A DNA stretch of 64,000 bases from Amycolatopsis sp. QT-25 (GTDB lineage Bacteria; Actinomycetota; Actinomycetes; Mycobacteriales; Pseudonocardiaceae). The position numbers and the translations under genes are program-made. Of the stretch, positions 20,553 through 31,269 are shown in pieces. The DNA lies in contig NZ_CP120210.1 in NCBI RefSeq assembly GCF_029369745.1, forward strand, positions 62,001 to 126,000, read 5' to 3'. Positions within the stretch are counted from its first letter, which is position 1. Every line of letters starts with the position of its first letter. The notes under the pieces are model-generated. The model was not told the DNA's origin. It did no database searches and was given only the letters and a program-made list of their open reading frames with translations.

Positions 20553-21958
20553 GGGACTGTTCCAGGATCGGTGTTTCCGGCCCGACACGCCGGGCTGAGG
20601 TCCGACGGGATGGGCACTGTGAGTGATGACATCGGACCTTGTGAGTCCACGCAGGAGTGAGTCCAAGCCGGCGCGGGAGCTGTCGCCGGAGCAGGCCGCC
20701 GCGGCGGCGATGGTGGCCGAGGCGAAGGCGCGGGGGCTGGCGTTGACCGGCCCGGATGGCCTGCTGAAGCTGTTCACCAAGAATGTGCTGGAAACCGCAT
20801 TGAACGAGGAGATGACCGAGCATCTCGGGCATGAGAAGAACCGAGCCGAGCCGGGCCGTGAGTCGACGAATGTCCGGAACGGTACTCGGCCGAAAACGGT
20901 GGTGTCGGATGCTGCGGGCGAGGTCGGCATCAACGTGCCACGGGATCGGGAGAGCACGTTCGAGCCGCAGATCGTGAAGAAGCGGCAACGCCGTCTTACC
21001 GAGGTGGATGAGATCGTGTTGTCGTTGTATGCGAAGGGAATGACGACCGGGGAGATCTCGGCACATTTTGCCGAGATCTACGGATCCTCGATCAGCAAGG
21101 AAACGGTCTCGCGGATCACTGACAAGGTCGTCGCCGAAATGAACGACTGGGCTAGCCGCCCGCTCGATCCGGTGTACGTGGCCGTGTTCATCGACGCGAT
21201 CCACGTCAAGATCCGCGACGGGCAGGTCGCCAACCGGCCTGTCTACGCCGCTATCGGCGTCACCGTGGATGGCCGCAAGGACGTCCTGGGCCTGTGGATG
21301 GGCATCGGCGGCGAGGGCGCGAAGTTCTGGATGAGCGTGCTGATCGATCTGAAGAACCGCGGCGTCCGGGACGTGTTCTTCCTCGTTTGCGACGGCCTCA
21401 AAGGCCTGCCCGACGTCGTGGCGAACGTCTGGCCGCAGACCATTGTGCAGACCTGCATCGTCCACTTGATCCGCAACACCTTCCGGCTCGTGTCCCGCCG
21501 GGACTGGGACGCGGTGAAACGCGACATCAAACCCATCTACACCGCACCCAGCCCGGATGCCGCAATAGCCGCGCTCGACGAATTCGAAGAGAAATGGGGC
21601 ACAAAGCATTCAGCGGTGATTCGCCTGTGGCGTAACGCCTGGGACGAGTTCGTGCCGTTCCTCGACTACGACGTCGAGATCAGGCGCATGATCTGCTCCA
21701 CCAACGCGATCGAATCGTTGAATGCCCGCTACCGGCGGGCGATTCGCGCGCGAGGACACTTCCCGACCGAGCAAGCCGCGATGAAATGCCTGTACCTTGT
21801 GACCCGCAGCCTGGACCCGACCGGGGCAGGCCGCACCCGATAGACGATGCGCTGGAAGCCCGTGCTGAACGCCTTCGCCATCACATTCGGTGACCGCTGG
21901 CCGGGAGCCGAAACCTACTGATCAACAACGCCGGAAACACCGATCACGAGATAGACCC
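20553..21958 (+). mobile_element. IS256-family insertion sequence with terminal inverted repeats and 8-bp target duplication
   Basis: About 1406 bp. Ends are GGGACTGTTCC... on the left and the complement of ...GATAGACCC on the right; 29-nt terminal repeats (20553-20581 and 21930-21958) share an identical inner 16 bp. The flanks carry the direct repeat CCCGCACC (20545-20552 and 21959-21966), the 8-bp duplication typical of IS256. A single transposase gene fills the element. The clean ends suggest a fairly recent insertion. Confidence 0.85.
20626..21843 (+). CDS. IS256-family mutator transposase, truncated by an amber codon
   Basis: 405 aa as read. The DDE residues are present: Asp in FIDAIHVKI, Asp in LVCDGLKGLPD and Glu in STNAIESLN, with the family's Cys/His stretch VQTCIVHLIRNT between the second and third. 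The frame ends at TAG 21841-21843. Without it, translation would continue for 25 residues in the same frame (starting TMRWKPVLNAF) to TGA 21919-21921. Full-length relatives read R-W-T-M-R-W-K here, so the ancestral TGG (Trp) has become TAG. The catalytic core is intact, but the loss of 26 C-terminal residues probably reduces or abolishes activity. ATG 20626 or GTG 20623 could start translation. Confidence 0.85.
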   Translation: MTSDLVSPRRSESKPARELSPEQAAAAAMVAEAKARGLALTGPDGLLKLFTKNVLETALNEEMTEHLGHEKNRAEPGRESTNVRNGTRPKTVVSDAAGEVGINVPRDRESTFEPQIVKKRQRRLTEVDEIVLSLYAKGMTTGEISAHFAEIYGSSISKETVSRITDKVVAEMNDWASRPLDPVYVAVFIDAIHVKIRDGQVANRPVYAAIGVTVDGRKDVLGLWMGIGGEGAKFWMSVLIDLKNRGVRDVFFLVCDGLKGLPDVVANVWPQTIVQTCIVHLIRNTFRLVSRRDWDAVKRDIKPIYTAPSPDAAIAALDEFEEKWGTKHSAVIRLWRNAWDEFVPFLDYDVEIRRMICSTNAIESLNARYRRAIRARGHFPTEQAAMKCLYLVTRSLDPTGAGRTR

Positions 21959-22019
21959 CCCGCACCAGCGTATCGGGAGGGGGTGTCGGGGGGTGGGGAT
22001 TCGCGGGGTGAGGGGCGAG

Positions 22020-22063
22020 GTTGTCCACAACTGTGGGTGGGTGTGGACAACTCATGTGGACAA
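22020..22063. promoter_or_regulatory. Cluster of three perfect DnaA boxes
   Basis: TTGTCCACA occurs at 22021-22029, and its complement at 22042-22050 and 22055-22063. The first two form a 10-bp inverted repeat (GTTGTCCACA / TGTGGACAAC). This matches the actinobacterial DnaA consensus. No dnaA, dnaN or parB gene is nearby, so it is not the chromosomal origin. The core TGTGGAC is common in this genome, so chance cannot be excluded. Confidence 0.5.
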
Positions 22064-22326
22064 GTCACCGAGGCCAGGTCAGAGTGGGTTTGTGCGTAAT
22101 TGCTGGGACTCGTGTGACTGGTGGGGTACGGGATCCGGGCGTGGGGGGACACGAATGGAGCAGGGGAGACGTAGGGCCTCCTTGGGACATTGTGGGTCTC
22201 GAAAGGAGGGACCGGGAGTCCATAGTGGACGGACGTGGGTCGAAGGGCGCTTTCGATGCATCGGGTGAGGGAAAGGGTCTTCATTGGCAAGCTGCGGAGT
22301 GAGTGGCGTTCGGATCGCATTGTGCC

Positions 22327-22373
22327 GTGAAGGCCACCTTGAGGGACCTGGAGTCCCTCAAAGTTCCCCTCAC
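22327..22373. repeat. Imperfect hairpin, relative of the GTGAAGG/ATGAAAGG family
   Basis: 20-nt arms (22327-22346 and 22354-22373) pair at 16 of 20 positions around a 7-nt loop. The left arm begins GTGAAGGCCACCTT, echoing the arms at 22486, 37215, 40978, 44219 and 55004. Confidence 0.5.
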
Positions 22374-22485
22374 TTGCCTCAGGCAGCAACTCGAGCACCA
22401 GTAGCACCACCAGTCACGCCAGGGGCGCGTGAAGAAGCCCTTCTCTCGGCTCAGCCGAGGAAACTCGGCTTTCGTGCCTTCTCAG

Positions 22486-22540
22486 GTACATGATGGCCCC
22501 CTTCCTGTACCTAGGCGCAAGGAAGGGGGCCTTCATGTAC
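22486..22540. repeat. Long hairpin, ATGAAGG-type member
   Basis: 20-nt arms (22486-22505 and 22521-22540) pair at 19 of 20 positions around a 15-nt loop. The arm reads from GTACATGA into a run of C then TTCC, the same plan as the hairpins at other gene ends. A smaller hairpin (CTCGGCT / AGCCGAG, 22445-22459) precedes it. Confidence 0.65.
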
Positions 22541-22601
22541 TGCGCGACCGCGCCGAGTCGAGCCAGCGCGCCATGTGCCGAGCCAGCGCGCCGTGTACTG
22601 A

Positions 22602-22753
22602 GCGACCGCGCCGTGTGCCAAGCGAGTGCCAAGTAACGAGCGACCGCGCCGTGTGCCAAGCGAGTGCCAAGTAACGAGCGACCGCGCCGTGTGCCAAGCG
22701 AGTGCCAAGTAACGAGCGACCGCGCCGTGTGCCAAGCGAGCGCCAAGTAACGA
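22602..22753. repeat. Four 38-bp tandem repeats
   Basis: Units start at 22602, 22640, 22678 and 22716. The first three are identical; the fourth has one change (T to C). A partial fifth follows at 22754 and degenerate 20-bp units precede. Each unit contains TGCCAAG twice. There are no spacers, so this is not a CRISPR array. It resembles a minisatellite or an iteron array. Confidence 0.8.
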
Positions 22754-22789
22754 GCGAGCGCGCCACGTACGGAGCGAACGAAAGACCCC

Positions 22790-23434
22790 TCAGGCCTCCC
22801 CGAACTTACTCGCCAAGTACCCCTTCACGACCGACTTCGCCTCCGCCACGATCCGCTCGTCCCCTCGCGGGTCACGGCGGAAGGCCAGCTTCAGCAAAGC
22901 GTCGGCGGTCTCGTTCGCGATCGTCAGCGCGAACCGGATGTCGTCCGGCGACGACTGGATCCGTGCGGAAAGCACGTCGGTGAGCGCGTCGACGATGACG
23001 GCGTTGTTGTCGCGGGTCTCGTCCAGGAGCTGCCGGTCGACGACGTCACCGAAGTGGACCTTCGAGAAGCCGGGGACCTCGCGGTGCATGGCGAGGTAGA
23101 TGTCGAGGATCGAGTCCACGATGTCCCACCAGTGTTCGGGCGCGAGTTCGTTCAGCGTCTCCGACACCGAGGCGACGAACCGTTCGAGGTTCCGCTGCGT
23201 CAGCGCCTGCACCACGGCCCGCTTGTCGGGGAAGAACTGATACAGCGAACCGACGGCCACTTCGGCGCGCTTCGCGATCAGCGTGGTCGTCAGTGCGTCG
23301 TAACCGAGTTCGTCGATCAGCTGGGCGCTGGCGTCGAGCATCTGCTCCACCCGCTTGGCGCTGCGCTGCTGGACGGGCTGCCGCCGGAGCGGAGTGGTCT
23401 CCGCTTGCGGTTTCGCGGCATGGATGTCGGACAC
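22790..23434 (-). CDS. TetR-family regulator, divergent from the beta-glucosidase operon
   Basis: 214 aa. The HTH is at about residues 25-70 (AKRVEQMLDASAQLIDELG, then TTTLIAKRAEVAVGSLYQFFPDK, the classical TetR recognition-helix pattern). The ligand-binding C-terminal half is helical with a conserved WWDIVDSILDIYLAMHREVP segment. GTG 23434 has GAAGGAGG 7 nt upstream. It faces the GH1 gene across about 125 bp that contain the operon's -10 box, so it is probably the local repressor, responding to a glycoside or aglycone. That regulatory link is inferred from position. Confidence 0.85.
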   Translation of the reverse strand: MSDIHAAKPQAETTPLRRQPVQQRSAKRVEQMLDASAQLIDELGYDALTTTLIAKRAEVAVGSLYQFFPDKRAVVQALTQRNLERFVASVSETLNELAPEHWWDIVDSILDIYLAMHREVPGFSKVHFGDVVDRQLLDETRDNNAVIVDALTDVLSARIQSSPDDIRFALTIANETADALLKLAFRRDPRGDERIVAEAKSVVKGYLASKFGEA

Positions 23435-23503
23435 TCGGGCTCCTCCTTCGCTGATCTGCGACTTTATCGTGCCGACAGGGTTCCCCCCGGTCGAGTGAAG
23501 GCA

Positions 23504-26147
<2,644 letters not shown>

Positions 26148-26158
26148 AACGGTGGAGA

Positions 26159-26210
26159 CCGCGGACCGGTGCCGGTCGGGGGAGGGGAGTGCAACGGCAC
26201 CGGCCCGCGG
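26159..26210 (+). terminator. Terminator of the GH1-MFS operon
   Basis: 16-nt arms (26159-26174 and 26195-26210) pair with one mismatch, 11 bp after the MFS stop. From 26211 to 26501 (about 290 bp) I see no gene; this is the 3'-3' space between convergent genes, with an AT-richer stretch around 26255-26330. Confidence 0.7.
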
Positions 26211-26501
26211 GGTTCGGGGTGGCAACGGGGATCCGAACGAATCTCGCGTTGCTTTTGTGATCAACAACTTAGCGACCGATTACTGCGTCCGCTAGGTGTT
26301 CTGCCGATAATTTTCGATTAATCGCGGTGGGGACCGGAGTGATCACCGAGAGCGGCTCGTCGCGTTCGGGGGGTACGCGCGAGCCGCCGCCGGCGAAGGC
26401 GAGATCGTGGCGTGGTCGCCGAGGGGGCGCTCGGACCGCCGTCACTCGCCGGCTCATGTCAGGCTGTGTTTCCCGAGCCGGAGTCAAGGTGCGGCATCTT
26501 C

Positions 26502-26924
26502 TCAGGCGTGCACGCCGCCGATGGCGGGACGACGTGGGTTGACCAGCGCGTGCCTGCCGGTGGTTTCGGCCGCACTCACCCTGGTCTGCCCGGGGACGCG
26601 GCGGCGGGCTTCGCGCCGGTGGTCCTGGGCGGCCACGGTGTGCTGAGGGGCGAGGCCGCCGGCGACCAAGTGTTCGTGCGCGACCTGCCATACCGAGCAG
26701 GGGGCCTTGCACCGGTGCCAGCGGGTCGAGCAGGTGGGGCAGTCCCCGCGCTCGTCGGGTTCGTGCGCCTGGAGCATCGCGCGCCAGCCTTCGGTCAGGC
26801 GGGGGAGCTCCGAGCGGGCGACCGAGACGAGCGACTGCGCGTCGGCCCGGGTCGCGAGATCGGAGAGCATGTCGAGGCGTTCCCAGACCGCGTTGCGGAG
26901 GACTTGCCCTAGGACCTGATCCAC
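26502..26924 (-). CDS. Small hypothetical protein with Cys/His cluster
   Basis: 140 aa. The N-terminal half is a helical Leu-rich segment (VLGQVLRNAVWERLDMLSDL). A compact CPTCSTRWHRCKAPC motif (about residues 61-75) followed by a His could bind zinc. The last 45 residues are Arg-rich and poorly ordered, so the true end is uncertain only in quality, not position. GTG 26924 starts 13 bp after the 26938 gene ends, so the two form an operon. No family recognised. Confidence 0.6.
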   Translation of the reverse strand: MDQVLGQVLRNAVWERLDMLSDLATRADAQSLVSVARSELPRLTEGWRAMLQAHEPDERGDCPTCSTRWHRCKAPCSVWQVAHEHLVAGGLAPQHTVAAQDHRREARRRVPGQTRVSAAETTGRHALVNPRRPAIGGVHA

Positions 26925-26937
26925 GGAGAACTCACCG

Positions 26938-27438
26938 TCACCTTTCCGCCATCTTGGCGGCTTCGTTGAGCGCTGCCCTGAGCTGGCCGAGCTGGCCGGA
27001 CGTCATGCGCGCGGTCTCTCCCGGCGGCGAGACGAGAACCACCTGGTTGTCTTCGACGAACACGGTGACGGCGCGTTCGCGGCTGATGAGATCGCCGCAC
27101 TGCACTCGCCAGACCAGTTGTCCGCCTTCATAACGGCGCACACTCGCGGTACGGGGGTCGACCGGGGCGGAAGGGGAGACCGGCCGGTTGACGCCGGGGG
27201 CGACCGCGACCTGCTGCTGACCGGCGGGGCCGGCCGTACGCAGGTGGCGCGTGGCCATACCGGGCCGTCCCGCGGTGATGGAGCCTGTTGCGATCGAGTC
27301 CACGAACTCCACTGGCTCTTCTCCGCTCTCTCGTTCCACGTCGTCTTCGTTCCGCGTGTCCGCACCATCGAGGGGTTCGGGACTTGGTAGCTCTCCGTGA
27401 TCGCCGCCAGTGGCTGGTCGGTCACGGAGATCTGACAA
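26938..27438 (-). CDS. Small hypothetical protein, first gene of a two-gene operon
   Basis: 166 aa as read from a TTG (27438); the start is uncertain because no SD or -10 box is clear. The first 95 residues are acidic, Pro/Gly-rich and probably disordered. The last 70 (VRRYEGGQLVWRVQCGD, AVTVFVEDNQVVLVSPPGETARMTSGQLGQLRAAL) look like a small beta-rich domain followed by a helix. It is divergent from the XRE-TPR regulator with 190 bp between them. Function unknown. Confidence 0.55.
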   Translation of the reverse strand: MSDLRDRPATGGDHGELPSPEPLDGADTRNEDDVERESGEEPVEFVDSIATGSITAGRPGMATRHLRTAGPAGQQQVAVAPGVNRPVSPSAPVDPRTASVRRYEGGQLVWRVQCGDLISRERAVTVFVEDNQVVLVSPPGETARMTSGQLGQLRAALNEAAKMAER

Positions 27439-27628
27439 CTACAGTGAGGTGAAACCGAGTGCGATAGAAGGTCGAACCGCTGTCATAGCGGTGACCGGAC
27501 GAGGTTTCACGGTAAGCGGTCGACCGACTTCTGCCGGGCCGATCACCACGGGCATTCCGGTGTTTCGCACGGTTGAATAGGTGTGCTTACGCTGTTTCTC
27601 GACCCCAACGGAACTGTGAGGGGGCGCA

Positions 27629-29041
27629 ATGGACGCCAGTATCGGCGGCGGCGCTGTCGCCGGCTCGGACGCAGTGGGCGCTTCGGGCAGGCAGAGCCAC
27701 CCCGTGCCGCCGGATGCCTGGGAGCAGGCGGAGATGCGAGCCGCTCTGGCCACACGGGAGATCTCCTCCGTGTACCGGCTGTTGCGCAAGCACGGTGTTT
27801 CGCAGCGTCAGATCGCCGCGATGACCGGCCAGTCGCAGTCCGAGGTGTCCGAGATCCTCAAGGGTCGCCAGGTGATGGCGTACGACGTGCTCACCCGCAT
27901 CGCTGACGGCCTTGGTGTCCCCAGGGGATACATGGGTCTCGCCTACGACGAGGCGACAGCGATCAAGGTGGTCGGCACTGCCGACGGCCAGCAGGCGGAG
28001 GAGGACGAGTCCGTGAAGCGACGGAGGTTCCTCGCGCACGCCGCCCAGGTCACGATGGGCGCGGCGGTGTTCGGCCCGGAATCGGGCACGTGGTCGGCAG
28101 GACCGGCGAAGACGCCCGCCCCCGGCCGGATCGGCATGACCGACGTCCGCCAGGTGGAAGCCGCGACCAGGGCTCTCCGTTCCCTCGACTACCAGTACGG
28201 CGGCGGTTTTTGCCGCGACGCCGTCGTCGCCCAGCTGTCCTGGGGACAGCAGATGCTCGAATCCACCGGCACCGAGCCGGTGAAGAACCGGTTGTACGTC
28301 GCGCTCGCCGACCTGCACAGCCTGGCGGGCTGGACCTCTTTCGACACCGGCCTCATGGATTCCGCGCGCGGGCACTTCGCGAACGCGCTGGACCTGGCCA
28401 AACAGGGCGACAGTCACCCGCTGGTGGCCAACGTGCTGTACCGGATGGGCCGGGTCTACCTGCACAACGACGCCCCCAACGACGCGTTGAAACTGTTCCA
28501 GCTCGGCCAGATCGCGGCCCAGGAATCGGGCTCCGAGCTGGCGGTCGCCGTGCTCTGCGCCAACGAGGCGTGGGCCTACGCGATGATGGGCAACGAGGAG
28601 CAGGCCACGAAGCTGCTCGGCCGGAGCAAGGACGAGTTCGCCCGCGCCGATCTGGCCGACGCCGAGTCCTGGGTCAAGTTCTTCACCGAGACCGACGTCT
28701 ACGCCATGATCGGCACCGTGCACACCGTGCTCGCCGAGAAGAACGCCGAGCACACCAAGTACGCGATCCCGGCGCTCACCAAGGCCGTCGAGACCTACAC
28801 CGACGACATGGCCCGCAGCAAGACGTTCATGCTCAGCGCCTTGGCCACGAACCACCTGCTCGAAGGCGATCTCGACCACGGTGCGAAGGTGGGCTCGAAG
28901 GCCATCGACTGCGCCGAGGGCATCAAGTCGGAGCGGGTGAAGGACCGGATGCGACCCCTGCAGGTCGAGGCGGAACGCCGCCGGAACAACGCCGACGCCC
29001 GTGACCTCGCCGACCGCCTCAACTCGTTCTACGCCGCCTGA
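27629..29041 (+). CDS. XRE-type regulator with TPR-like C-terminus
   Basis: 470 aa. The HTH is at about residues 52-95 (VSQRQIAAMTGQSQSEVSEILKG). A short basic link (VKRRRFLAHAAQV) leads to a long helical region of tetratricopeptide-type repeats (about 180-450; examples ARGHFANALDLAKQ and NDALKLFQLGQIAAQ). Large actinobacterial regulators with this plan, such as NsdA of Streptomyces, act on development and secondary metabolism; equivalence is not claimed. The SD is GAGGGGG, 4 nt from the ATG. The next gene starts inside its last 41 bp. Confidence 0.85.
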   Translation: MDASIGGGAVAGSDAVGASGRQSHPVPPDAWEQAEMRAALATREISSVYRLLRKHGVSQRQIAAMTGQSQSEVSEILKGRQVMAYDVLTRIADGLGVPRGYMGLAYDEATAIKVVGTADGQQAEEDESVKRRRFLAHAAQVTMGAAVFGPESGTWSAGPAKTPAPGRIGMTDVRQVEAATRALRSLDYQYGGGFCRDAVVAQLSWGQQMLESTGTEPVKNRLYVALADLHSLAGWTSFDTGLMDSARGHFANALDLAKQGDSHPLVANVLYRMGRVYLHNDAPNDALKLFQLGQIAAQESGSELAVAVLCANEAWAYAMMGNEEQATKLLGRSKDEFARADLADAESWVKFFTETDVYAMIGTVHTVLAEKNAEHTKYAIPALTKAVETYTDDMARSKTFMLSALATNHLLEGDLDHGAKVGSKAIDCAEGIKSERVKDRMRPLQVEAERRRNNADARDLADRLNSFYAA

Positions 29042-29939
29042 GCCGACCGGCCAGGGCGGCCGGTTCACGCCCGCCATCCTGCGCGACGCCCTCGAGCGGA
29101 CGTGCGATCTGCTGGGCGTGGACCCCGAAGGCGCCCGGCTGCTGAGGTTCACCAACAACGCCGTCTACGAGCTGGCGAGCGCGCCGTTCGTCGTCCGGAT
29201 CGTCGGCTCCACCCGGCTGCGCCACCGCGTCGGCACGGTCGTCCGGGTCGCCCGGCACTTCGAACGGCACGACGTCCCCGCCATCCGCCTGGTTTCCGGC
29301 CTCGACCAGCCGTTGCCGATCGGCGAGCAGCTCGTGACGGTCTGGTGGAAGGTGACGGCGAGCGGCCGGAAGCCGAAGCCGGCCGACCTCGCCGCCCTGC
29401 TGCGCCGCGTCCACGATCTCGAGCCGCCCGAAGGCCTCGCCGAATGGGCTCCGTTCGCCGCGGTCCGCGCCCGGGTCTCGGATGCCGAGGAGCTGAGCGA
29501 AGGCGATCGGCGGTTTCTCCTGGAACGCTGCGCCGAGGTCGAAGGTGCCCTCGCGACGCTCGACTTCCCCCTGCCCCGTGGCCTCGTCCACGGGGACGCG
29601 CACACCGGGAACGTGATCCACGGGCCGGCCGGTCCGGTGCTGTGCGATTTCGATTCGTCCTGTGTCGGGCCGCCGGAATGGGATCTGACGCCGCTCGCCG
29701 TCGGCCGCGAACGGTTCGGTGATCCACCCGCCCGCTATCGCGTGTTCGCGCGGCGGTACGGATTCGACGTGACCACGTGGTCCGGGTTTCCGGTACTGCG
29801 CGCCATCCGTGAACTGAAGCTCACGACGAGTGTTCTCCCGATTCTCCGCAGCCACCCCAGCGTGCGGGATGAGCTGCGGAAACGGTTGGACGATCTCCGG
29901 AACGGACGCACCGGCGCGCGCTGGAACCGCTATCGGTGA
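29001..29939 (+). CDS. APH/choline-kinase-fold phosphotransferase
   Basis: 312 aa. The catalytic loop is HGDAHTGNVI (about residues 197-206) and the Mg-binding Asp lies in LCDFDSSCVG (about 215). The N-lobe is shortened, and ATP-contacting residues are less clear (FVVRIVGS). Members phosphorylate aminoglycosides, homoserine, choline or unrelated small molecules. GTG 29001 overlaps the XRE-TPR gene by 41 bp; another start downstream would lose N-lobe sequence. Co-translation with a developmental-type regulator suggests a physiological rather than a resistance role. Confidence 0.8.
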   Translation: MTSPTASTRSTPPEPTGQGGRFTPAILRDALERTCDLLGVDPEGARLLRFTNNAVYELASAPFVVRIVGSTRLRHRVGTVVRVARHFERHDVPAIRLVSGLDQPLPIGEQLVTVWWKVTASGRKPKPADLAALLRRVHDLEPPEGLAEWAPFAAVRARVSDAEELSEGDRRFLLERCAEVEGALATLDFPLPRGLVHGDAHTGNVIHGPAGPVLCDFDSSCVGPPEWDLTPLAVGRERFGDPPARYRVFARRYGFDVTTWSGFPVLRAIRELKLTTSVLPILRSHPSVRDELRKRLDDLRNGRTGARWNRYR

Positions 29940-30237
29940 CGCACCCGGAAAAGGGATCTGCACGTGCATTCGCCGACAGCGAATGACCGTTCGTCGCTTG
30001 CCCGAATTCCCCGGTCATTCGGTGACGAATTCGCTCGGACCGATCGCTTCTCCCCGCCCAATGCTCCCCCGAATGTGCAACTTGCAACTACGCTGTGTCA
30101 TTCAGCGCGGCGCGTTCACCAGGTCGCTGTGATCCGATGGGTGTTTCCAGGGTCACAATCGTTCCGGACGCGTACGCAGAGCATCCGCCTCCGAGGCGGG
30201 AAGGTCCCGGAGAGAACGGGGAAACCGGGCAACCGGC
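29940..30237. other. About 300 bp 3'-3' intergenic region, nothing recognised
   Basis: The region separates the phosphotransferase from the leftward copper operon. Base composition is lower in GC up to about 30100. I see no gene, terminator-quality hairpin or repeat. Confidence 0.5.
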
Positions 30238-31269
30238 TCAGGTCGTCGGTACGACCGGGGCTCGGGTGAGGACGACGGCGAAGCCGAACGCGAGTCCCAT
30301 CACGGTCAGTTCCAGCGTCGCCCACGCGGCCAGCGCCGTGCGGTTGTGCCGGACGATCTGCGGCATCAGCTTCCAGCGCGTGTAGGCGCCGAGGCCGGCG
30401 ATCACGCCGGTGCACAACAGTTTCAGCAGCACCAGTTGCCCGTACGGCGTGGTGAAGACGCCTTCCCAGAAGCCGAGCGACGGGTTGAGCGAGATCTCGA
30501 TCAGCCCGTTGAACAGCCCGGTCGCCGCGCCGAGGAGCAGGCACAGGGTCGCCAGTTTGGAGAACCGCGGCAGCGCGTGCGCCAGCAGCGTCCGGTTCCC
30601 GACGAGCAGCACCGTCATCGCGCCGAGCCCGCCGGTCCAGGCGACGGCGCTCATCACGTGCAGTTCCATCGAGATCATCGTGTAGTCGTGGTAGTTCCAG
30701 TTCGACGCGTGCCCGGTGACCGGCAGCGGCAGCAGCGCGAAGAGTCCCAGCCCGACGCGGACCTCCGCGGGCACCTTCTCGCCGTGTTTCAGCGCGAGGA
30801 CGCCGAGTCCCGCGTGCAGCAGGGCCAGCACCGCGACGATCAGCAGCGCCTTCCCGGCACCGACGTCGGCGATGTAGCTCCCGACGTCCGACATCGACAG
30901 CGTGCTGGAGCCCGGCCGGTACTCGGCGGTCTGCAGGATCAGCGCGACGAGCGCGGTGGTCGCCCAGACCAGCGCGGCCGCGACGCTCGCGGGCCGCGCG
31001 ATCCGCATGATCGGCTCGGAGAGCTTCGGCCGGTCGTAGCCGACCAGTACCGAAAGCAGTGCCAGCCCGATCGTGGTGACGGCCGAGATGTCCAGCAGCA
31101 CCCGCACGATCGGGATGGAGACCGAGACCACCTCGCTGACCTGCGCGACCCCGGGCACCGGGGCCGTCGCCGTCAGCGCGACGCCGATCAGGGCACCGAC
31201 GATGCCCGCCGCCACCACACAGAACAAGACGGCGACGCGGGTACGCGAGGTGGTCTCGGCCTGTGTCAT
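30238..31269 (-). CDS. copD: CopD-domain copper membrane protein
   Basis: 343 aa with eight or more membrane helices. The CopD-type region is visible at LHVMSAVAWTGGLGAMTVLL (about residues 200-219), with His and Trp typical of the family, and GLFNGLIEI and GQLVLLKLLC after it. CopD proteins work with CopC in copper uptake or handling across the membrane. The ATG overlaps the copC stop (ATGA), and the order ycnI-copC-copD is the standard one. There is no fused CopC domain. Confidence 0.85.
   Translation of the reverse strand: MTQAETTSRTRVAVLFCVVAAGIVGALIGVALTATAPVPGVAQVSEVVSVSIPIVRVLLDISAVTTIGLALLSVLVGYDRPKLSEPIMRIARPASVAAALVWATTALVALILQTAEYRPGSSTLSMSDVGSYIADVGAGKALLIVAVLALLHAGLGVLALKHGEKVPAEVRVGLGLFALLPLPVTGHASNWNYHDYTMISMELHVMSAVAWTGGLGAMTVLLVGNRTLLAHALPRFSKLATLCLLLGAATGLFNGLIEISLNPSLGFWEGVFTTPYGQLVLLKLLCTGVIAGLGAYTRWKLMPQIVRHNRTALAAWATLELTVMGLAFGFAVVLTRAPVVPTT

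Larger units (their letters stand above)
21959..22789. other. About 830 bp without a gene, rich in repeats
   Basis: Between the IS256 element and the TetR gene no convincing coding frame exists; the open frames on both strands here follow the repeats. In order it contains a G-rich stretch, three DnaA boxes (22020-22063), an imperfect hairpin (22327-22373), a long hairpin (22486-22540), degenerate 20-bp units (about 22561-22600) and four 38-bp tandem repeats (22602-22753). It may be the scar of an older mobile element or plasmid; nothing coding remains to prove that. Confidence 0.6.

Noticed and set aside
22020..22063. Chromosomal origin of replication
   Set aside because: Only three boxes, and no dnaA, dnaN, rpmH or parAB genes nearby.
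22602..22753. Possible CRISPR array
   Set aside because: Repeats are directly adjacent with no spacers and no cas genes.
22511..22766. Arg/Leu-rich open frames over the 38-bp tandem repeats (both strands)
   Set aside because: 38 is not a multiple of 3, so all three frames open together and no domain, SD or codon bias supports translation.
26269..26712. 147-aa frame on the minus strand
   Set aside because: Pro/Arg-rich, overlaps the better-supported 26502-26924 gene in another frame and has no SD.
27003..27425. Alternative frame (MTDQPLAAITESYQ...) overlapping the 26938 gene
   Set aside because: The first 20 residues look plausible, but the rest is Ser/Arg-rich shadow sequence; the 27438 frame has better codon use throughout.
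30137..30170. TGTGATCC...GGGTCACA as a Crp site
   Set aside because: The half sites are too far apart and no rightward gene follows.
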